Source: Pseudonocardia sp. HH130630-07
Lineage (GTDB): Bacteria > Actinomycetota > Actinomycetes > Mycobacteriales > Pseudonocardiaceae
Assembly (NCBI RefSeq): GCF_001698125.1
Contig: NZ_CP013854.1
Location: 4,402,001-4,466,000, forward strand
DNA: 64,000 bases
Reading direction: 5' to 3'
The notes beneath the pieces are model-generated. The model ran no database searches, was not told the DNA's origin, and was given only the letters and a program-made list of their open reading frames with translations. Each line of letters opens with the position of its first letter. Within the stretch, counting starts at the first letter, position 1. Below are positions 48,533-57,831 of the stretch, piece by piece. The position numbers and the translations under genes are program-made.

Positions 48533-49545
48533 GCGCGCCGACCGAGCACGCGGAGTCCACGGGCCCCGGGCCCGGTGCGGTCGACCCGGCCGGCGCCGCG
48601 GCGTTGCTGCGCACCGCCCGGGGCGAGGTCCTGGTCGTCGGGCACGTGCGGCCGGACGCGGACGCGGCGGGCAGTGCGATCGCGCTGGCCACCGCCCTGC
48701 GCCGGTCCGGTGTCGCGGCCGTCGTCTCCTTCGGCGGGCCCGACCCGGTCCCGGAGCCGTTGCGGGCGCTGGACCCCGACGGTCTCGTGGTCGCGGCGGC
48801 CGACGCGCCCGCGGCCCCGGACGTGCTCGTGTGTTGCGACATCTCCTCCGCCCCCCGGATCGGTGACCTGGCCGGGCGGCTGGACACCGCCCGGGTGTCA
48901 CTGGCGATCGACCACCACGCGTCGTTCGTCCCGTTCGCCGGGCACCATCTCGTCGACCCGGCGGCCGCGGCGACCGTGCTGCTGGTCCGCGAGGTGATCG
49001 CCGAGCTCGGGATCGACCTGGACCGGGTGCTGGCCAGGGCCCTGTTCGCCGGGCTCTACACCGACACCGGCGGTTTCCGCTGGGGCGGTGCGACGGCGTT
49101 GCGGCTCGGCGCCGAGCTCGTCGACGCCGGTGCGGAACCGCGCAGCCTGATGCGGGAGCTGTCCGGGACCCGGCCGTTCGGCTGGCTGGCCGCGCAGGCC
49201 GGGGTACTGGCGGGGGCCCGCCGGGAGCCCGCCGGGGCCGGGGACCGGCCGCTGGTGTGGGCGACGATCGACCCGGCGACGGCGGCGCAGTACCGCGACC
49301 AGGTCATCACCGTCGTCGGCCAGCTGCTGGCCACCGCGGGCGACGGGGTCGCGGCCCTGCTCACCGAGGTCGAGCCCGGCAGCTGGTCGGTGTCGTTGCG
49401 CGGCAGCGGCGACCCGGACCTGTCCCGGGTCGCGACCGCGCTCGGCGGGGGCGGTCACCCGGGTGCCGCCGGGTTCGAGCGGGACGGCAGCCGCGACGAG
49501 CTGCTCGGGCTGCTGCGCGGCGCGCTCGCCGAGCGGGAGCCGTGA
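48529..49545 (+). CDS. DHH-family phosphoesterase (NrnA-like nanoRNase)
   Basis: 338 residues. DHH domain: [24 protein letters not shown] (motif I), VLVCCDISS (motif II), [12 protein letters not shown] at about residue 126 (the DHH), [19 protein letters not shown]1: [17 protein letters not shown] near the C-terminus. NrnA enzymes degrade 2-5 nt RNAs and pAp. Fits the RNA-processing context. Confidence 0.92.
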   Translation: MSAPTEHAESTGPGPGAVDPAGAAALLRTARGEVLVVGHVRPDADAAGSAIALATALRRSGVAAVVSFGGPDPVPEPLRALDPDGLVVAAADAPAAPDVLVCCDISSAPRIGDLAGRLDTARVSLAIDHHASFVPFAGHHLVDPAAAATVLLVREVIAELGIDLDRVLARALFAGLYTDTGGFRWGGATALRLGAELVDAGAEPRSLMRELSGTRPFGWLAAQAGVLAGARREPAGAGDRPLVWATIDPATAAQYRDQVITVVGQLLATAGDGVAALLTEVEPGSWSVSLRGSGDPDLSRVATALGGGGHPGAAGFERDGSRDELLGLLRGALAEREP

Positions 49546-49627
49546 CGGCGGCGGCCGACGTCACCCGGTCCGGTGTGACGTGGCTCCGGGACGTAGCGTG
49601 GTCCGCGATCCCCTCAGGAGGTTGCGC

Positions 49628-50281
49628 GTGAGTTCCGAGCCCGCTCCGGGACACGACGGTGCCAGCGGATGGCGTGAGTTCCTCGGCGCCTGGGTCCGCA
49701 ACCCCGCCCGGGTCGGTGCCGTCTGGCCGAGCTCACGGCAGCTGTCGGCGAAGCTGGCCCGCGTCGCACCCGGTCACGGTGCCCCGGTGGTGGTCGAACT
49801 GGGGCCGGGTACCGGCGCGGTGACGACCGAGGTCGCCCGCAGGCTGGCGCCGGACGGGCGGCACCTCGCGGTCGAGCTCGACCCGGGCATGGCCCGGTAC
49901 CTCACCGGGCGGCACCCGGGCGTCGAGGTCGTCAACGGGGACGCCCGCAAGCTGGGCACGCTGCTCGCCGAGCGCGGCATCGAGGGAGTCGACGCGGTCA
50001 TCTCCGGGCTGCCGTGGTCGCTGTTCGACCGCCAGACCCAGCGCGAGATCCTCGGCCAGGTCGTCGACGTGATCGGCGAGACCGGCTCGTTCTCCACGTT
50101 CGCCTACTCGCACACGCTGCCGATGCCCTCGGCCCGCCGGTTCAAGGCGACCCTGCAGGAGACCTTCGACGAGGTCGTGATGACCCGCACGGTGTGGCGC
50201 AACGTCCCGCCGGCGTTCTGCTTCCTCTGCCGCCGCCCACGCCCCGCGCAGGACGACCGGCGGACCGATCCGGCGCACTGA
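49628..50281 (+). CDS. Class I SAM-dependent methyltransferase
   Basis: 217 residues from GTG 49628 (CAGGAGG upstream). VVVELGPGTGAVTTEVARRL is the SAM-binding motif, HLAVELDPGMARYL motif II, and ISGLPWSLFDRQTQREIL takes the place of the NPPY-like motif IV. The type resembles phospholipid N-methyltransferase or KsgA-like enzymes (FLGAWVRNPARVGAVWPSSRQLSAKLA is the usual N-terminus). Substrate unknown. Confidence 0.8.
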   Translation: MSSEPAPGHDGASGWREFLGAWVRNPARVGAVWPSSRQLSAKLARVAPGHGAPVVVELGPGTGAVTTEVARRLAPDGRHLAVELDPGMARYLTGRHPGVEVVNGDARKLGTLLAERGIEGVDAVISGLPWSLFDRQTQREILGQVVDVIGETGSFSTFAYSHTLPMPSARRFKATLQETFDEVVMTRTVWRNVPPAFCFLCRRPRPAQDDRRTDPAH

Positions 50282-50284
50282 GCG

Positions 50285-51661
50285 GTGACCACCGCGGAAC
50301 GCACCCCGGGTGGGGCGCGGGACATCCTGCGGCTGGCCGTGCCGGCCCTGCCGGTGCTGGCCGCCGAACCGCTCTACCTGCTGGTGGACACGGCCGTCGT
50401 CGGGCGGCTGGGCGGGGTGGCGCTGGCCTCGCTGGCCGTCGCGGCGGTGCTGTTCGCACAGGTCACCACCCAGCTCACCTTCCTGTCCTACGGGACGACG
50501 GCGCGGGCGGCGCGGTTCTTCGGCGCCGGGCGCCGGTCGGCCGCGGTCACCGAGGGCGTGCAGGCGACCTGGCTGGCGCTCGCCGTCGGCGTCGTCGTGG
50601 TCGTGCTGGGCCAGCTCGTCGCCGCGCCGGTCGCCGGGGTGCTCGCCGGTGGCGGGGAGATCGCCGAGGGCGCGGTGTCGTGGTTGCGGATCGCGCTGTT
50701 CGGCGCGCCGTTCGTGCTGGTCACCCTGGCCGGGAACGGCTGGATGCGCGGGGTGCAGGACACCCGCCGGCCGATGTACTACGTCCTCGCCGGGAACGGG
50801 CTCTCCGCGGCGCTGTGCCCGGTACTGGTGCACGGCGCCGGCGGGTGGCAGGGCTGGGGCCTGGAGGGCTCGGCGGTCGCCAACGTGGTCGCGCAGATGG
50901 TGTCGGCGGCGCTGTTCCTGGCTGCGCTCGCCGCCGAGCGGCGCCGCGCCCCGGCCGGTGCCCCGGTCCGGTTCGCCCCGGACGGCGCGGTGCTGCGTGC
51001 CCAGCTGACGATGGGCCGGGACCTGGTGATCCGGTCGCTCGGGTTCCAGGCCTGCTTCCTGTCCGCGACGGCGGTGGCGGCCCGCTTCGGCGCCGAGTCG
51101 GTCGCCGCGCACCAGGTGGTGCTGCAGCTGTGGGTCTTCCAGTCCCTGGTGCTCGACGCCGTCGCGATCGCCGCCCAGGCGCTCGTCGGGTCGGCCCTCG
51201 GCGCGGCCGGGGGCGGCGGCCCGGACGGCGACGGCGCCGCCCACGCCCGGGCCGTCGCGGCGAGGGTCACCCGCTACGGGCTGGTGCTGGGCTGCCTCTT
51301 CGGGCTGGTGTTCGCCGCGCTGTACCCGGTGCTGCCCGGAGTGTTCACCACCGACGCCGCGGTGCTCGCGACGATCCCCGCCGCCTGGTGGTTCTTCACC
51401 GCGCTGCAGCCGGTGGCCGGTGTGGTGTTCGCCGTCGACGGGGTGCTCCTCGGCGCCGGTGACGCCGCCTTCCTCCGGACGACGACGCTGCTCGCCGCCC
51501 TCGGCGGGTTCCTGCCGCTGATCTGGCTGTCGCTGCTGTTCGACTGGGGGCTGGCCGGGATCTGGACGGGGCTGACCACGTTCATGCTGGTCCGGCTGGT
51601 CGCGGTGGGGTGGCGGGCGCGCTCGGGACGCTGGGCGGTGACCGGGGCCGTACGGCCCTGA
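50285..51661 (+). CDS. MATE-family efflux transporter (DinF-like)
   Basis: 458 residues, 12 hydrophobic helices in two six-helix halves. ILRLAVPALPVLAAEPLYLLVDTAVVGRLGGVALASLAVA is the standard MATE N-terminus, FLSYGTTARAARFFGAG follows, and the second half begins MGRDLVIRSLGFQACFLSATAVAARFGAESVAAHQVVLQLW. It exports cationic drugs or metabolites with Na+ or H+. This gene is usual at this spot after nrnA in actinobacteria. Confidence 0.9.
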   Translation: MTTAERTPGGARDILRLAVPALPVLAAEPLYLLVDTAVVGRLGGVALASLAVAAVLFAQVTTQLTFLSYGTTARAARFFGAGRRSAAVTEGVQATWLALAVGVVVVVLGQLVAAPVAGVLAGGGEIAEGAVSWLRIALFGAPFVLVTLAGNGWMRGVQDTRRPMYYVLAGNGLSAALCPVLVHGAGGWQGWGLEGSAVANVVAQMVSAALFLAALAAERRRAPAGAPVRFAPDGAVLRAQLTMGRDLVIRSLGFQACFLSATAVAARFGAESVAAHQVVLQLWVFQSLVLDAVAIAAQALVGSALGAAGGGGPDGDGAAHARAVAARVTRYGLVLGCLFGLVFAALYPVLPGVFTTDAAVLATIPAAWWFFTALQPVAGVVFAVDGVLLGAGDAAFLRTTTLLAALGGFLPLIWLSLLFDWGLAGIWTGLTTFMLVRLVAVGWRARSGRWAVTGAVRP

Positions 51662-51742
51662 CCCGGCCGCCGGGTGAGCGCTGCCCGTCCCGCCGGGCCC
51701 GGCCTCGGGCTTCGCAGTACCCCCGGGCGCACGACAGGTACC

Positions 51743-53482
51743 TCAGTGCGGTGTCGAGGTCGTTCCGGAGCCCTGGTGCACCGCTGGTGAGCCGGGGCCG
51801 GGGTCCGCGGCGGAGGTGGGGTCCGCGAGCGGCAGCCGCACGGTGAACACCGCGCCGCTGCCGTCGGGGCGCCGGCCGACCGCCACCGTCCCGCCGAGCC
51901 GGCGGGAGATCCGGTCGACCAGGGCCAGGCCGATCCCGCGTGGGCGGCCACCGGGTGTCGCGCGGGTGCTGAAGCCGAACGTGAACAGCTCGCGCGCCGC
52001 CTCCTCCGGGACCCCCGGCCCGCTGTCGGAGACCTCCAGGACGGCCGAGCCGTCCTCGGTCCGCACGGCGACGCCGACCGCCCGCTCGGTGTCGTCCGGC
52101 CGGTCCGCCACGACCTCAATGGCGTTGTCGACCAGGTTCCCGGCCAGGGACACCAGGTCGTCCGCGGCGAACGGTAACCGGAGCCCGGGCAGCACGTCGG
52201 GATCGCAGCCGTCGTGCACGGTGAACGTGACGTCGCGCTCCGCGGCCTGCCACGCCTTGTCCGCGAGCAGCGCGGCCAGCACCGGGTCGAGCACCTCCGC
52301 GACGACCGCGGCACCCGGCCCGCGGGTCCGGTCCAGCGCCGCGCTCCCGGCCGCGGCGGCGTCGGCGGTGTCGCCCAGCTCGACCAGCGTGAGGACGGTC
52401 TGCAACCGGTTCGCGAACTCGTGGGCCTGGCCGGAGAGCGCGTCGACCTTGCCGCGGGCGTCGTCGCGCTCGCGCAGCGCCCCGGCCAGCTCGGTGCGGT
52501 CGCGCAGGGTGAACACGCGGGTGCCGGCCCCGGCGGCGGGACCGGCCGGACGGCTGTTGACCAGCAGTACCCGTTCACCGGCCAGCGCGGCCTCGTCCCG
52601 CAGGTCCTCGCGCAGGCCGCGGAGCAGCACCGCGAGCACCGCCGGGTCGATGCGCAGCCCGGTCAGCGGCCGGCCGGGTTCCGCGGTGTCCGGGACCCCG
52701 GTCCGCGGATCGGGCGGGTCGAGCAGTCGCCGGGCCTCGCCGTTGACCACGACCAGGCGGCCGCCGCCGTCGACGACGAGCAGTCCCTCACCGACGGCGT
52801 GCAGGACCGCCTCGTGGTGGGTGTAGGCACCGGCGATCTCCTCCGGCTCGAGGCCGAGGGTCTGCCGGCGCAGCCCGCGGGCCAGCCAGACGGCGAGCAC
52901 GACGCCCAGCAGCAACGCCCCGCCCGCCGCGGCGACGATCCCCGGCAGCCAGCGCAGCGCCAGGTCGCTGACCCGGGTCTGCAGCACACCGACCGAGACG
53001 ACGGCGACCAGCCGCCCGTCGAGGGCGACCGGGGTCACGGTGCGCACCGACGGGCCGAGGGTGCCGGTGTAGATCTCGGTGGAGGTCTCCCCGTTCAGGG
53101 CCGGGGCGATGTTGCCCTGGTAGGGGTAGCCGATCTCGTCCGGGTTGTAGTGGCTGTAGCGGATGCCGTCCGGGGACATCACCACGATGAAGCTGGTGTT
53201 CGTCGCCAGGCGGATCCGCTCGGCGACCGGCTGCAGGTCCGCGGACAGGGTGCCGACGTCGCCACCGGCCCGCAGCGGGCCGAGCACCTCCGGGTCCGAG
53301 GCGACGCTCAGGGCGGTGGCCCGGGTGAGCCGGGCCGCGGCGTCGGTCTCCAGCTCCTGCGCGCCGTAGACACCGAGGGCGGCGAGCCCGCCGACGGTCA
53401 GCAGCACGGTCACGACCTGCAGCACGAGCAGCCGCCGGACCAGGCGGGACCGGCGGAACTCGGAACGGAACGGCCGGCGCAC
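51743..53482 (-). CDS. Sensor histidine kinase, CitA/DcuS type
   Basis: 579 residues. TM1 (LLVLQVVTVLLTVGGLAALGVYG), an extracytoplasmic PAS-like sensor at about 38-170 (SFIVVMSPDGIRYSHYNPDEIGYPYQGNI, then RTVTPVAL), TM2, a cytoplasmic PAS (LLVVDGGGRLVVVNGEARRLL), the phospho-acceptor His354 in GQAHEFANRLQTVLTLVELG, then the ATPase domain (GNLVDNAIEV, VSDSGPGVPEE, GIGLALVDRI). The fold matches citrate/C4-dicarboxylate sensors. It neighbours dctA, supporting dicarboxylate sensing. Its probable partner at 55139 is of OmpR type, which is unusual for this kinase class. Confidence 0.9.
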   Translation of the reverse strand: MRRPFRSEFRRSRLVRRLLVLQVVTVLLTVGGLAALGVYGAQELETDAAARLTRATALSVASDPEVLGPLRAGGDVGTLSADLQPVAERIRLATNTSFIVVMSPDGIRYSHYNPDEIGYPYQGNIAPALNGETSTEIYTGTLGPSVRTVTPVALDGRLVAVVSVGVLQTRVSDLALRWLPGIVAAAGGALLLGVVLAVWLARGLRRQTLGLEPEEIAGAYTHHEAVLHAVGEGLLVVDGGGRLVVVNGEARRLLDPPDPRTGVPDTAEPGRPLTGLRIDPAVLAVLLRGLREDLRDEAALAGERVLLVNSRPAGPAAGAGTRVFTLRDRTELAGALRERDDARGKVDALSGQAHEFANRLQTVLTLVELGDTADAAAAGSAALDRTRGPGAAVVAEVLDPVLAALLADKAWQAAERDVTFTVHDGCDPDVLPGLRLPFAADDLVSLAGNLVDNAIEVVADRPDDTERAVGVAVRTEDGSAVLEVSDSGPGVPEEAARELFTFGFSTRATPGGRPRGIGLALVDRISRRLGGTVAVGRRPDGSGAVFTVRLPLADPTSAADPGPGSPAVHQGSGTTSTPH

Positions 53483-53560
53483 GGGCCCACCTTCCCACCG
53501 CAGGGGTGGGAGTGGGGACCGCGCGCCGGCCGTTTCGCCCGAGGAGGAGCCGCGCTGCCG

Positions 53561-55021
53561 TCAGGAACCGGCCGCGACCGGTGCCTTCTCCTTGTCGGTG
53601 CCGGGGTCGGTGTCGGTGCCGGCCTCGATCTGGGCGGTGGCACCGGAGCCGTGCGCGGCGTCCATGGCGTCCTCGACCAGCGACGGGTCGTCGAGCACCG
53701 CGGCGAGCCGCTCGCGGTCCAGCTCGCCGTTCCAGCGGGCGATGACGAACGTGGCGACGACGTTGCCGATGCAGTTGGTCAGCGCCCGGCCCTCGGACAT
53801 CACCCGGTCGATGCCGATGATGACCGCGATGCCGATCGCGATGGCCTCGGCGGTGAAGAACTCCCCGCCGAAGGCCTGCAGCGACGCGGACAGCGTGACC
53901 AGGCCGGCGCCGGTGATGCCGGCGGCACCCTTCGACGTCAGCACCATCAGCAGGGCGAGGCCGATCTGCAGCCCGATCGGCAGGGTCTCGCCACCGGCCT
54001 GGGCGATGAACAGCGCACCCAGGGTCAGGTAGATGCAGGTGCCGTCGAGGTTGAACGAGTACCCGGTCGGGATGACCATGCCGACGGTCTGCCGGGAGGC
54101 ACCCGCCGCCTCCAGCTTGGTGAGCAGCCGCGGCAGCACCGACTCCGAGGACGAGGTGCCCAGGATGATGAGCAGCTCGTCCTTGATCAGCCGGATGACC
54201 TTGAAGACGTTGAAACCGGCGAACGCCGACACCCCGCCCAGGACCACCACGATGAAGAACAGGCAGGTGCCCCAGAAGACGGCCATCAGCTTGAGCAGGT
54301 TGGTCAGCGACTCCGCGCCGAACGCGGAGACCGTGTAGGCCATGCCGCCGAAGGCCGCGACCGGCGCCGCCCACATGATCAGCTTGATGATGCCGAAGAC
54401 GACCTTGGCGATCGAGTCGATCCCGCCGACGATCCGCTCCCGCATCGCCGGGGCGAGGCCGGAGATGGCGCAGGCGGTGAGGATCGCCAGCACCAGGACG
54501 CGCAGCACCTCGTTGTCGACGAACGGGCCGAGGAAGCTGGTCGGCAGCACGTCGTCGAGCAGGAAGCCGACGACACCCTCGTTGCCGGAGGCGGAGCCCT
54601 CGGCGAGGTCCTCGTTCGCCTTGGCGAGCTCCTCGGGCGACGGGACGCCGGTGAAGCCCACACCGGGGGCGAAGACGTTGGCCGCGATCAGGCCGATGGT
54701 CAGCGCCACCGCCGTCGCGATCAGGAAGTAGAACAGCGCCCGCACGGCGAGACCGCCGGCCCGGGCCAGGTTGCCGATCGAGGCGATACCCACCACGACC
54801 GTGCAGAAGATGACCGGCCCGACGATGACCTTGATCATCTGGATGAACGCGTCGGCGAGCCACTTGAGGTTCTCGGCGAAGCCGGGCGCGACCAGCCCGA
54901 CGACGACACCGGCGAGGATGCCGATGATGACCCAGAACCAGAGCTGGGTGTAGAAGCGCTTGCGCGGCCGGGTGGGGGTGGTCCCCGCACCGGAGCCGTC
55001 AGCGGTGGCGGCCTGGGCCAT
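53561..55021 (-). CDS. dctA: C4-dicarboxylate:cation symporter DctA
   Basis: 486 residues, DAACS family. YTQLWFWVIIGILAGVVVG at the N-terminus, SSSESVLPRLLTKLE (the serine-rich re-entrant loop), MVIPTGYSFNLDGTCIYLTL (the substrate/Na+ site), TSKGAAGITGAG and ALTNCIGNVVATFVIARW are all intact. It takes up succinate, fumarate or malate. ATG 55021 is followed downstream by the kinase gene and is divergent from the response regulator. Confidence 0.95.
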   Translation of the reverse strand: MAQAATADGSGAGTTPTRPRKRFYTQLWFWVIIGILAGVVVGLVAPGFAENLKWLADAFIQMIKVIVGPVIFCTVVVGIASIGNLARAGGLAVRALFYFLIATAVALTIGLIAANVFAPGVGFTGVPSPEELAKANEDLAEGSASGNEGVVGFLLDDVLPTSFLGPFVDNEVLRVLVLAILTACAISGLAPAMRERIVGGIDSIAKVVFGIIKLIMWAAPVAAFGGMAYTVSAFGAESLTNLLKLMAVFWGTCLFFIVVVLGGVSAFAGFNVFKVIRLIKDELLIILGTSSSESVLPRLLTKLEAAGASRQTVGMVIPTGYSFNLDGTCIYLTLGALFIAQAGGETLPIGLQIGLALLMVLTSKGAAGITGAGLVTLSASLQAFGGEFFTAEAIAIGIAVIIGIDRVMSEGRALTNCIGNVVATFVIARWNGELDRERLAAVLDDPSLVEDAMDAAHGSGATAQIEAGTDTDPGTDKEKAPVAAGS

Positions 55022-55100
55022 TGTCCGTCCTCCTCGACGTGTTCGGTGCCGAAACGATGTCGGAGGTCGGCCCCCGGCGCCAACCGGAGCGGTACTCCTC

Positions 55101-55131
55101 TTGAGGAAGGTTTGAGGAAACGGACTACTGT
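55101..55131 (+). promoter_or_regulatory. 11-bp-spaced direct repeats and -10 before the response regulator
   Basis: TTGAGGAA occurs at 55101-55108 and 55112-55119, exactly 11 bp apart, the spacing typical for OmpR-type dimers. TCCTC-TT-GAGGA at 55096-55107 adds a short palindrome. TACTGT (55126-55131) is a -10 ending 7 nt before the GTG. The repeats overlap the -35 area and face the divergent dctA start 80 bp away, so they could serve both genes. Confidence 0.6.
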
Positions 55132-55138
55132 GACGCCC

Positions 55139-55798
55139 GTGCGTGTGCTCCTGGTCGAGGACGACGCCGTCCTCGGCGACGCGTTGCGCCGCACCCTCGT
55201 CAAGCACGGGTACCCCACCGACCTGGTCGGCAGCGGGACCGCGGCGCTCGGCGCCGTCGCCGAGCGCGAGCCGGACGTCGTCCTGCTGGACATGGGTCTG
55301 CCCGACCGGGACGGCATCGGCGTCTGCCGGGAGATCCGGTCGGTGTCCCGGGTGCCGATCCTCGCCATCACCGGCCGCGGCGACGTCGCCGCGCGGGTGC
55401 AGGGCCTGCGCGCCGGGGCCGACGACTACCTCGTCAAACCGGTCTCCACCGACGAGCTGCTGGCCCGGATCGACGCGGTGCTGCGCCGCTCGACCGGCGC
55501 GGCGGTCGCCTCGACGGTGGCGGTGGGCGCCGTCGTCGTCGATCTCGACCGGCGGGCGGTCACCGCGGACGGCACCGAGATCGCGGTGACCCGCAAGGAG
55601 TTCGACCTGCTCGCGGCGCTGGCCCGGCGGGAGGGCGCGGTGCTGCCGCGGACCGAGCTGCTGGAGCAGGTCTGGGGGATCGCGGACGCCTCCGCGGCCC
55701 GCACGCTGGAGGCACACGTCGCGTCGCTGCGGTCCAAGCTGGCGCCGCACGACGTCGTCGTGACGGTGCGTGGGATCGGGTACCGGCTCGCGCGTTAG
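55139..55798 (+). CDS. Response regulator, OmpR/PhoB family
   Basis: 219 residues. Receiver domain with acidic pocket ED (7-9), phospho-acceptor Asp51 in VVLLDMGLPD, Thr in ITGRGD and Lys in DDYLVKP. The C-terminal winged helix is of OmpR type (VTRKEFDLLAALARREGAVLPRTELLEQVWG, RTLEAHVASLRSKL, TVRGIGYRLAR). GTG 55139 is favoured by the -10 placement (leaderless); GTG 55130 in frame is possible. Divergent from dctA and kinase, forming one sensing/uptake module. Confidence 0.92.
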   Translation: MRVLLVEDDAVLGDALRRTLVKHGYPTDLVGSGTAALGAVAEREPDVVLLDMGLPDRDGIGVCREIRSVSRVPILAITGRGDVAARVQGLRAGADDYLVKPVSTDELLARIDAVLRRSTGAAVASTVAVGAVVVDLDRRAVTADGTEIAVTRKEFDLLAALARREGAVLPRTELLEQVWGIADASAARTLEAHVASLRSKLAPHDVVVTVRGIGYRLAR

Positions 55799-55809
55799 CG
55801 TCTGCGGCC

Positions 55810-56706
55810 GTGGCACCCCGAACCCCGCCCCCGCCGCCCGGACTCGTGATCGTCGACAAGGACCGTGGACCGACCAGCCACGACGTCGTCGGGAAGCTGC
55901 GCCGGATCATGGGCACCCGCAAGGTCGGGCACGCCGGGACGCTCGACCCGATGGCGACCGGCGTGCTGGTCGTGGGGATCGAGCGGGCGACGAAGCTGCT
56001 GGGGCACCTGTCGCTGGACACCAAGGCCTACACCGCCACCGTCCGGCTCGGGCAGGCCACCGACACCGACGACGCCGAGGGCGAACCGCTCGCCGAGCCG
56101 GTGCCGGTGACCGCGGACGAGGCCGGCGTCCGGGCGGCGATGGCCGTGCTCACCGGCGACATCATGCAGGTCCCGAGCGCGGTGTCGGCGGTGAAGATCG
56201 ACGGGAAGCGTGCCTACCAGCGGGTCCGCGACGGGGAGACGGTCGAGATCCCGGCCCGGCCGGTCACCGTGTCCGCGTTCGAGCTGCGCGAGGTGCGGAC
56301 CGACGGCGGGTTCCTCGATCTCGACGTCGCCGTCGAGTGCTCCTCGGGGACCTACGTCCGGGCGCTGGCCCGCGACCTCGGCGCGGCGCTGGGCGTCGGC
56401 GGGCACCTCACGGCACTGCGCCGCACCCGGGTCGGGCCGTTCACCCTGGAGCACGCGCGGACCGTCGAGCAGCTCGCCGGGGACCCCGGGCTGTCCCTGG
56501 ACCTGGCCGCCGCGGTCGACACCGCGTTCCCCCGGGTCGAGGTCGACGCCGACGCCGTCACCGACGTCCGGACCGGGCGGTCGCTGCCCGCGGCCGGGGT
56601 CGGGGGCACCTACGGCGTGTTCGGCCCGGACGGGGCCGTGCTCGCCCTGATGGCCGACCGTGGCCCGTCCGCGCGCCCGGTCGTCGTGCTCGACCCGGCG
56701 GGCTGA
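55810..56706 (+). CDS. truB: tRNA pseudouridine(55) synthase
   Basis: 298 residues. PPGLVIVDKDRGPTSHDVVGKLRRI and KVGHAGTLDPMATGVLVVGI (catalytic Asp46) are diagnostic; YQRVRDGETVEIPARPV and SGTYVRALARDLGAALGVGGHLTALRRTRVGPF follow. It makes pseudouridine at T-loop position 55. It starts 11 nt after the response regulator stop. Confidence 0.95.
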   Translation: MAPRTPPPPPGLVIVDKDRGPTSHDVVGKLRRIMGTRKVGHAGTLDPMATGVLVVGIERATKLLGHLSLDTKAYTATVRLGQATDTDDAEGEPLAEPVPVTADEAGVRAAMAVLTGDIMQVPSAVSAVKIDGKRAYQRVRDGETVEIPARPVTVSAFELREVRTDGGFLDLDVAVECSSGTYVRALARDLGAALGVGGHLTALRRTRVGPFTLEHARTVEQLAGDPGLSLDLAAAVDTAFPRVEVDADAVTDVRTGRSLPAAGVGGTYGVFGPDGAVLALMADRGPSARPVVVLDPAG

Positions 56707-56758
56707 CCGGCGCGGCACCCGTCCGGGGCGGGGGCACCCCGTCCCGTCCCGGCTGCCG

Positions 56759-56764
56759 TAGGCT
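56759..56764 (+). promoter_or_regulatory. ribF -10 element, leaderless arrangement
   Basis: TAGGCT ends 7 nt before GTG 56772, with no ribosome-binding site between. Confidence 0.5.
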
Positions 56765-56771
56765 CGCCGCC

Positions 56772-57767
56772 GTGCTGCGCTGGCGTGGTCTGGAGTCGGT
56801 CCCGCCCGGCTGGGGACGCTGTGTCGTCACCGTCGGGGTGTTCGACGGCGTGCACCGCGGGCACCTGCAGCTCATCTCCCGGGCCGTCGAACTGGGCCGC
56901 GAACGGGGCCTGCCGGTCGTCGTGGTGACGTTCGACCCGCACCCGGCCGAGGTCGTCCGGCCCGGCACCCACCCCGCCCGGCTCTCGACCCTCGACCGGC
57001 GGGCGGACCTGGTCGCCCGGACCGGCGCCGACGTGTTCTGCGTCCTGCCGTTCACCGAGCAGCTCTCCCGGATGGAACCCGCCGGGTTCGCGCACGAGGT
57101 GCTGGTGGACCGGCTGCACGCGGCGGCCGTCGTCGTCGGGAGCAACTTCACCTTCGGCCACCGGGCCACCGGCGACGTCGCGGCGCTGGGCGAGCTGGGC
57201 CGCCGGTTCGGGTTCACCTGCGAGGCGCTCGACCTGATCGCCGACAGCGACCCGGTCGAGGTCACGTTCTCCTCCACCTACATCCGGTCGTGCATCGACG
57301 CCGGGGCGGTGCGCGACGCCGCGCACGCGCTCGGCCGCTGGCACCGGGTGGACGGCGTGATCGTGCACGGCCACAAGCGGGGCCGGGACCTGGGCTACCC
57401 GACGGCGAACGTGTCCAGCGCCCCGTACACCGCGATCCCGGCGGACGGCGTCTACGCGGGCTGGTTCCGGATCGGGGACCGCAGGCTGATGGCCGCGATC
57501 TCGGTCGGGACGAACCCGACCTTCTCCGGCCGGGTCCGCACGGTCGAGGCGTACGCGCTCGACGTCGACGAGGACTTCTACGGCCACCGGGTCGCGGTCG
57601 AGTTCGTGGCCCGGCTGCGCGGGCAGGAGCACTTCGACGGCATCGAGCCGCTGATCGCGCAGATGGGCCGTGACGTGCAGCGCTGCCGGGAGATCCTCAC
57701 CGCGACCGGCGACGCGACCGGCCCGGACGACGTCCCGGGCGGCGCGCCGCCGGACGTCGCGGGATGA
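56772..57767 (+). CDS. ribF: Bifunctional riboflavin kinase/FAD synthetase
   Basis: 331 residues. N-terminal FAD synthetase: VVTVGVFDGVHRGHLQLISRAV (HxGH motif), TFDPHPAEVV, FSSTYIRSCIDAG (the SSTxxR signature). C-terminal riboflavin kinase: VIVHGHKRGRDLGYPTANV, ADGVYAGWF, SVGTNPTFSG, RTVEAYALDVDEDFYGHRVAVEFVARLRGQEHF. Makes FMN and FAD. GTG start placed by the -10 and by the family N-terminus. Confidence 0.95.
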   Translation: MLRWRGLESVPPGWGRCVVTVGVFDGVHRGHLQLISRAVELGRERGLPVVVVTFDPHPAEVVRPGTHPARLSTLDRRADLVARTGADVFCVLPFTEQLSRMEPAGFAHEVLVDRLHAAAVVVGSNFTFGHRATGDVAALGELGRRFGFTCEALDLIADSDPVEVTFSSTYIRSCIDAGAVRDAAHALGRWHRVDGVIVHGHKRGRDLGYPTANVSSAPYTAIPADGVYAGWFRIGDRRLMAAISVGTNPTFSGRVRTVEAYALDVDEDFYGHRVAVEFVARLRGQEHFDGIEPLIAQMGRDVQRCREILTATGDATGPDDVPGGAPPDVAG

Positions 57768-57831
57768 GTGGAATTCCCCTATCCACGCCATTCGCCCACG
57801 GTGACCGTGCCGGACGGCGCAGGATCGTCAC

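Noticed and set aside
52214..55798. 1194-codon plus-strand frame spanning kinase and dctA
   Set aside because: Only its last 219 codons (the response regulator) are real; the rest is the complement of the kinase and dctA genes.
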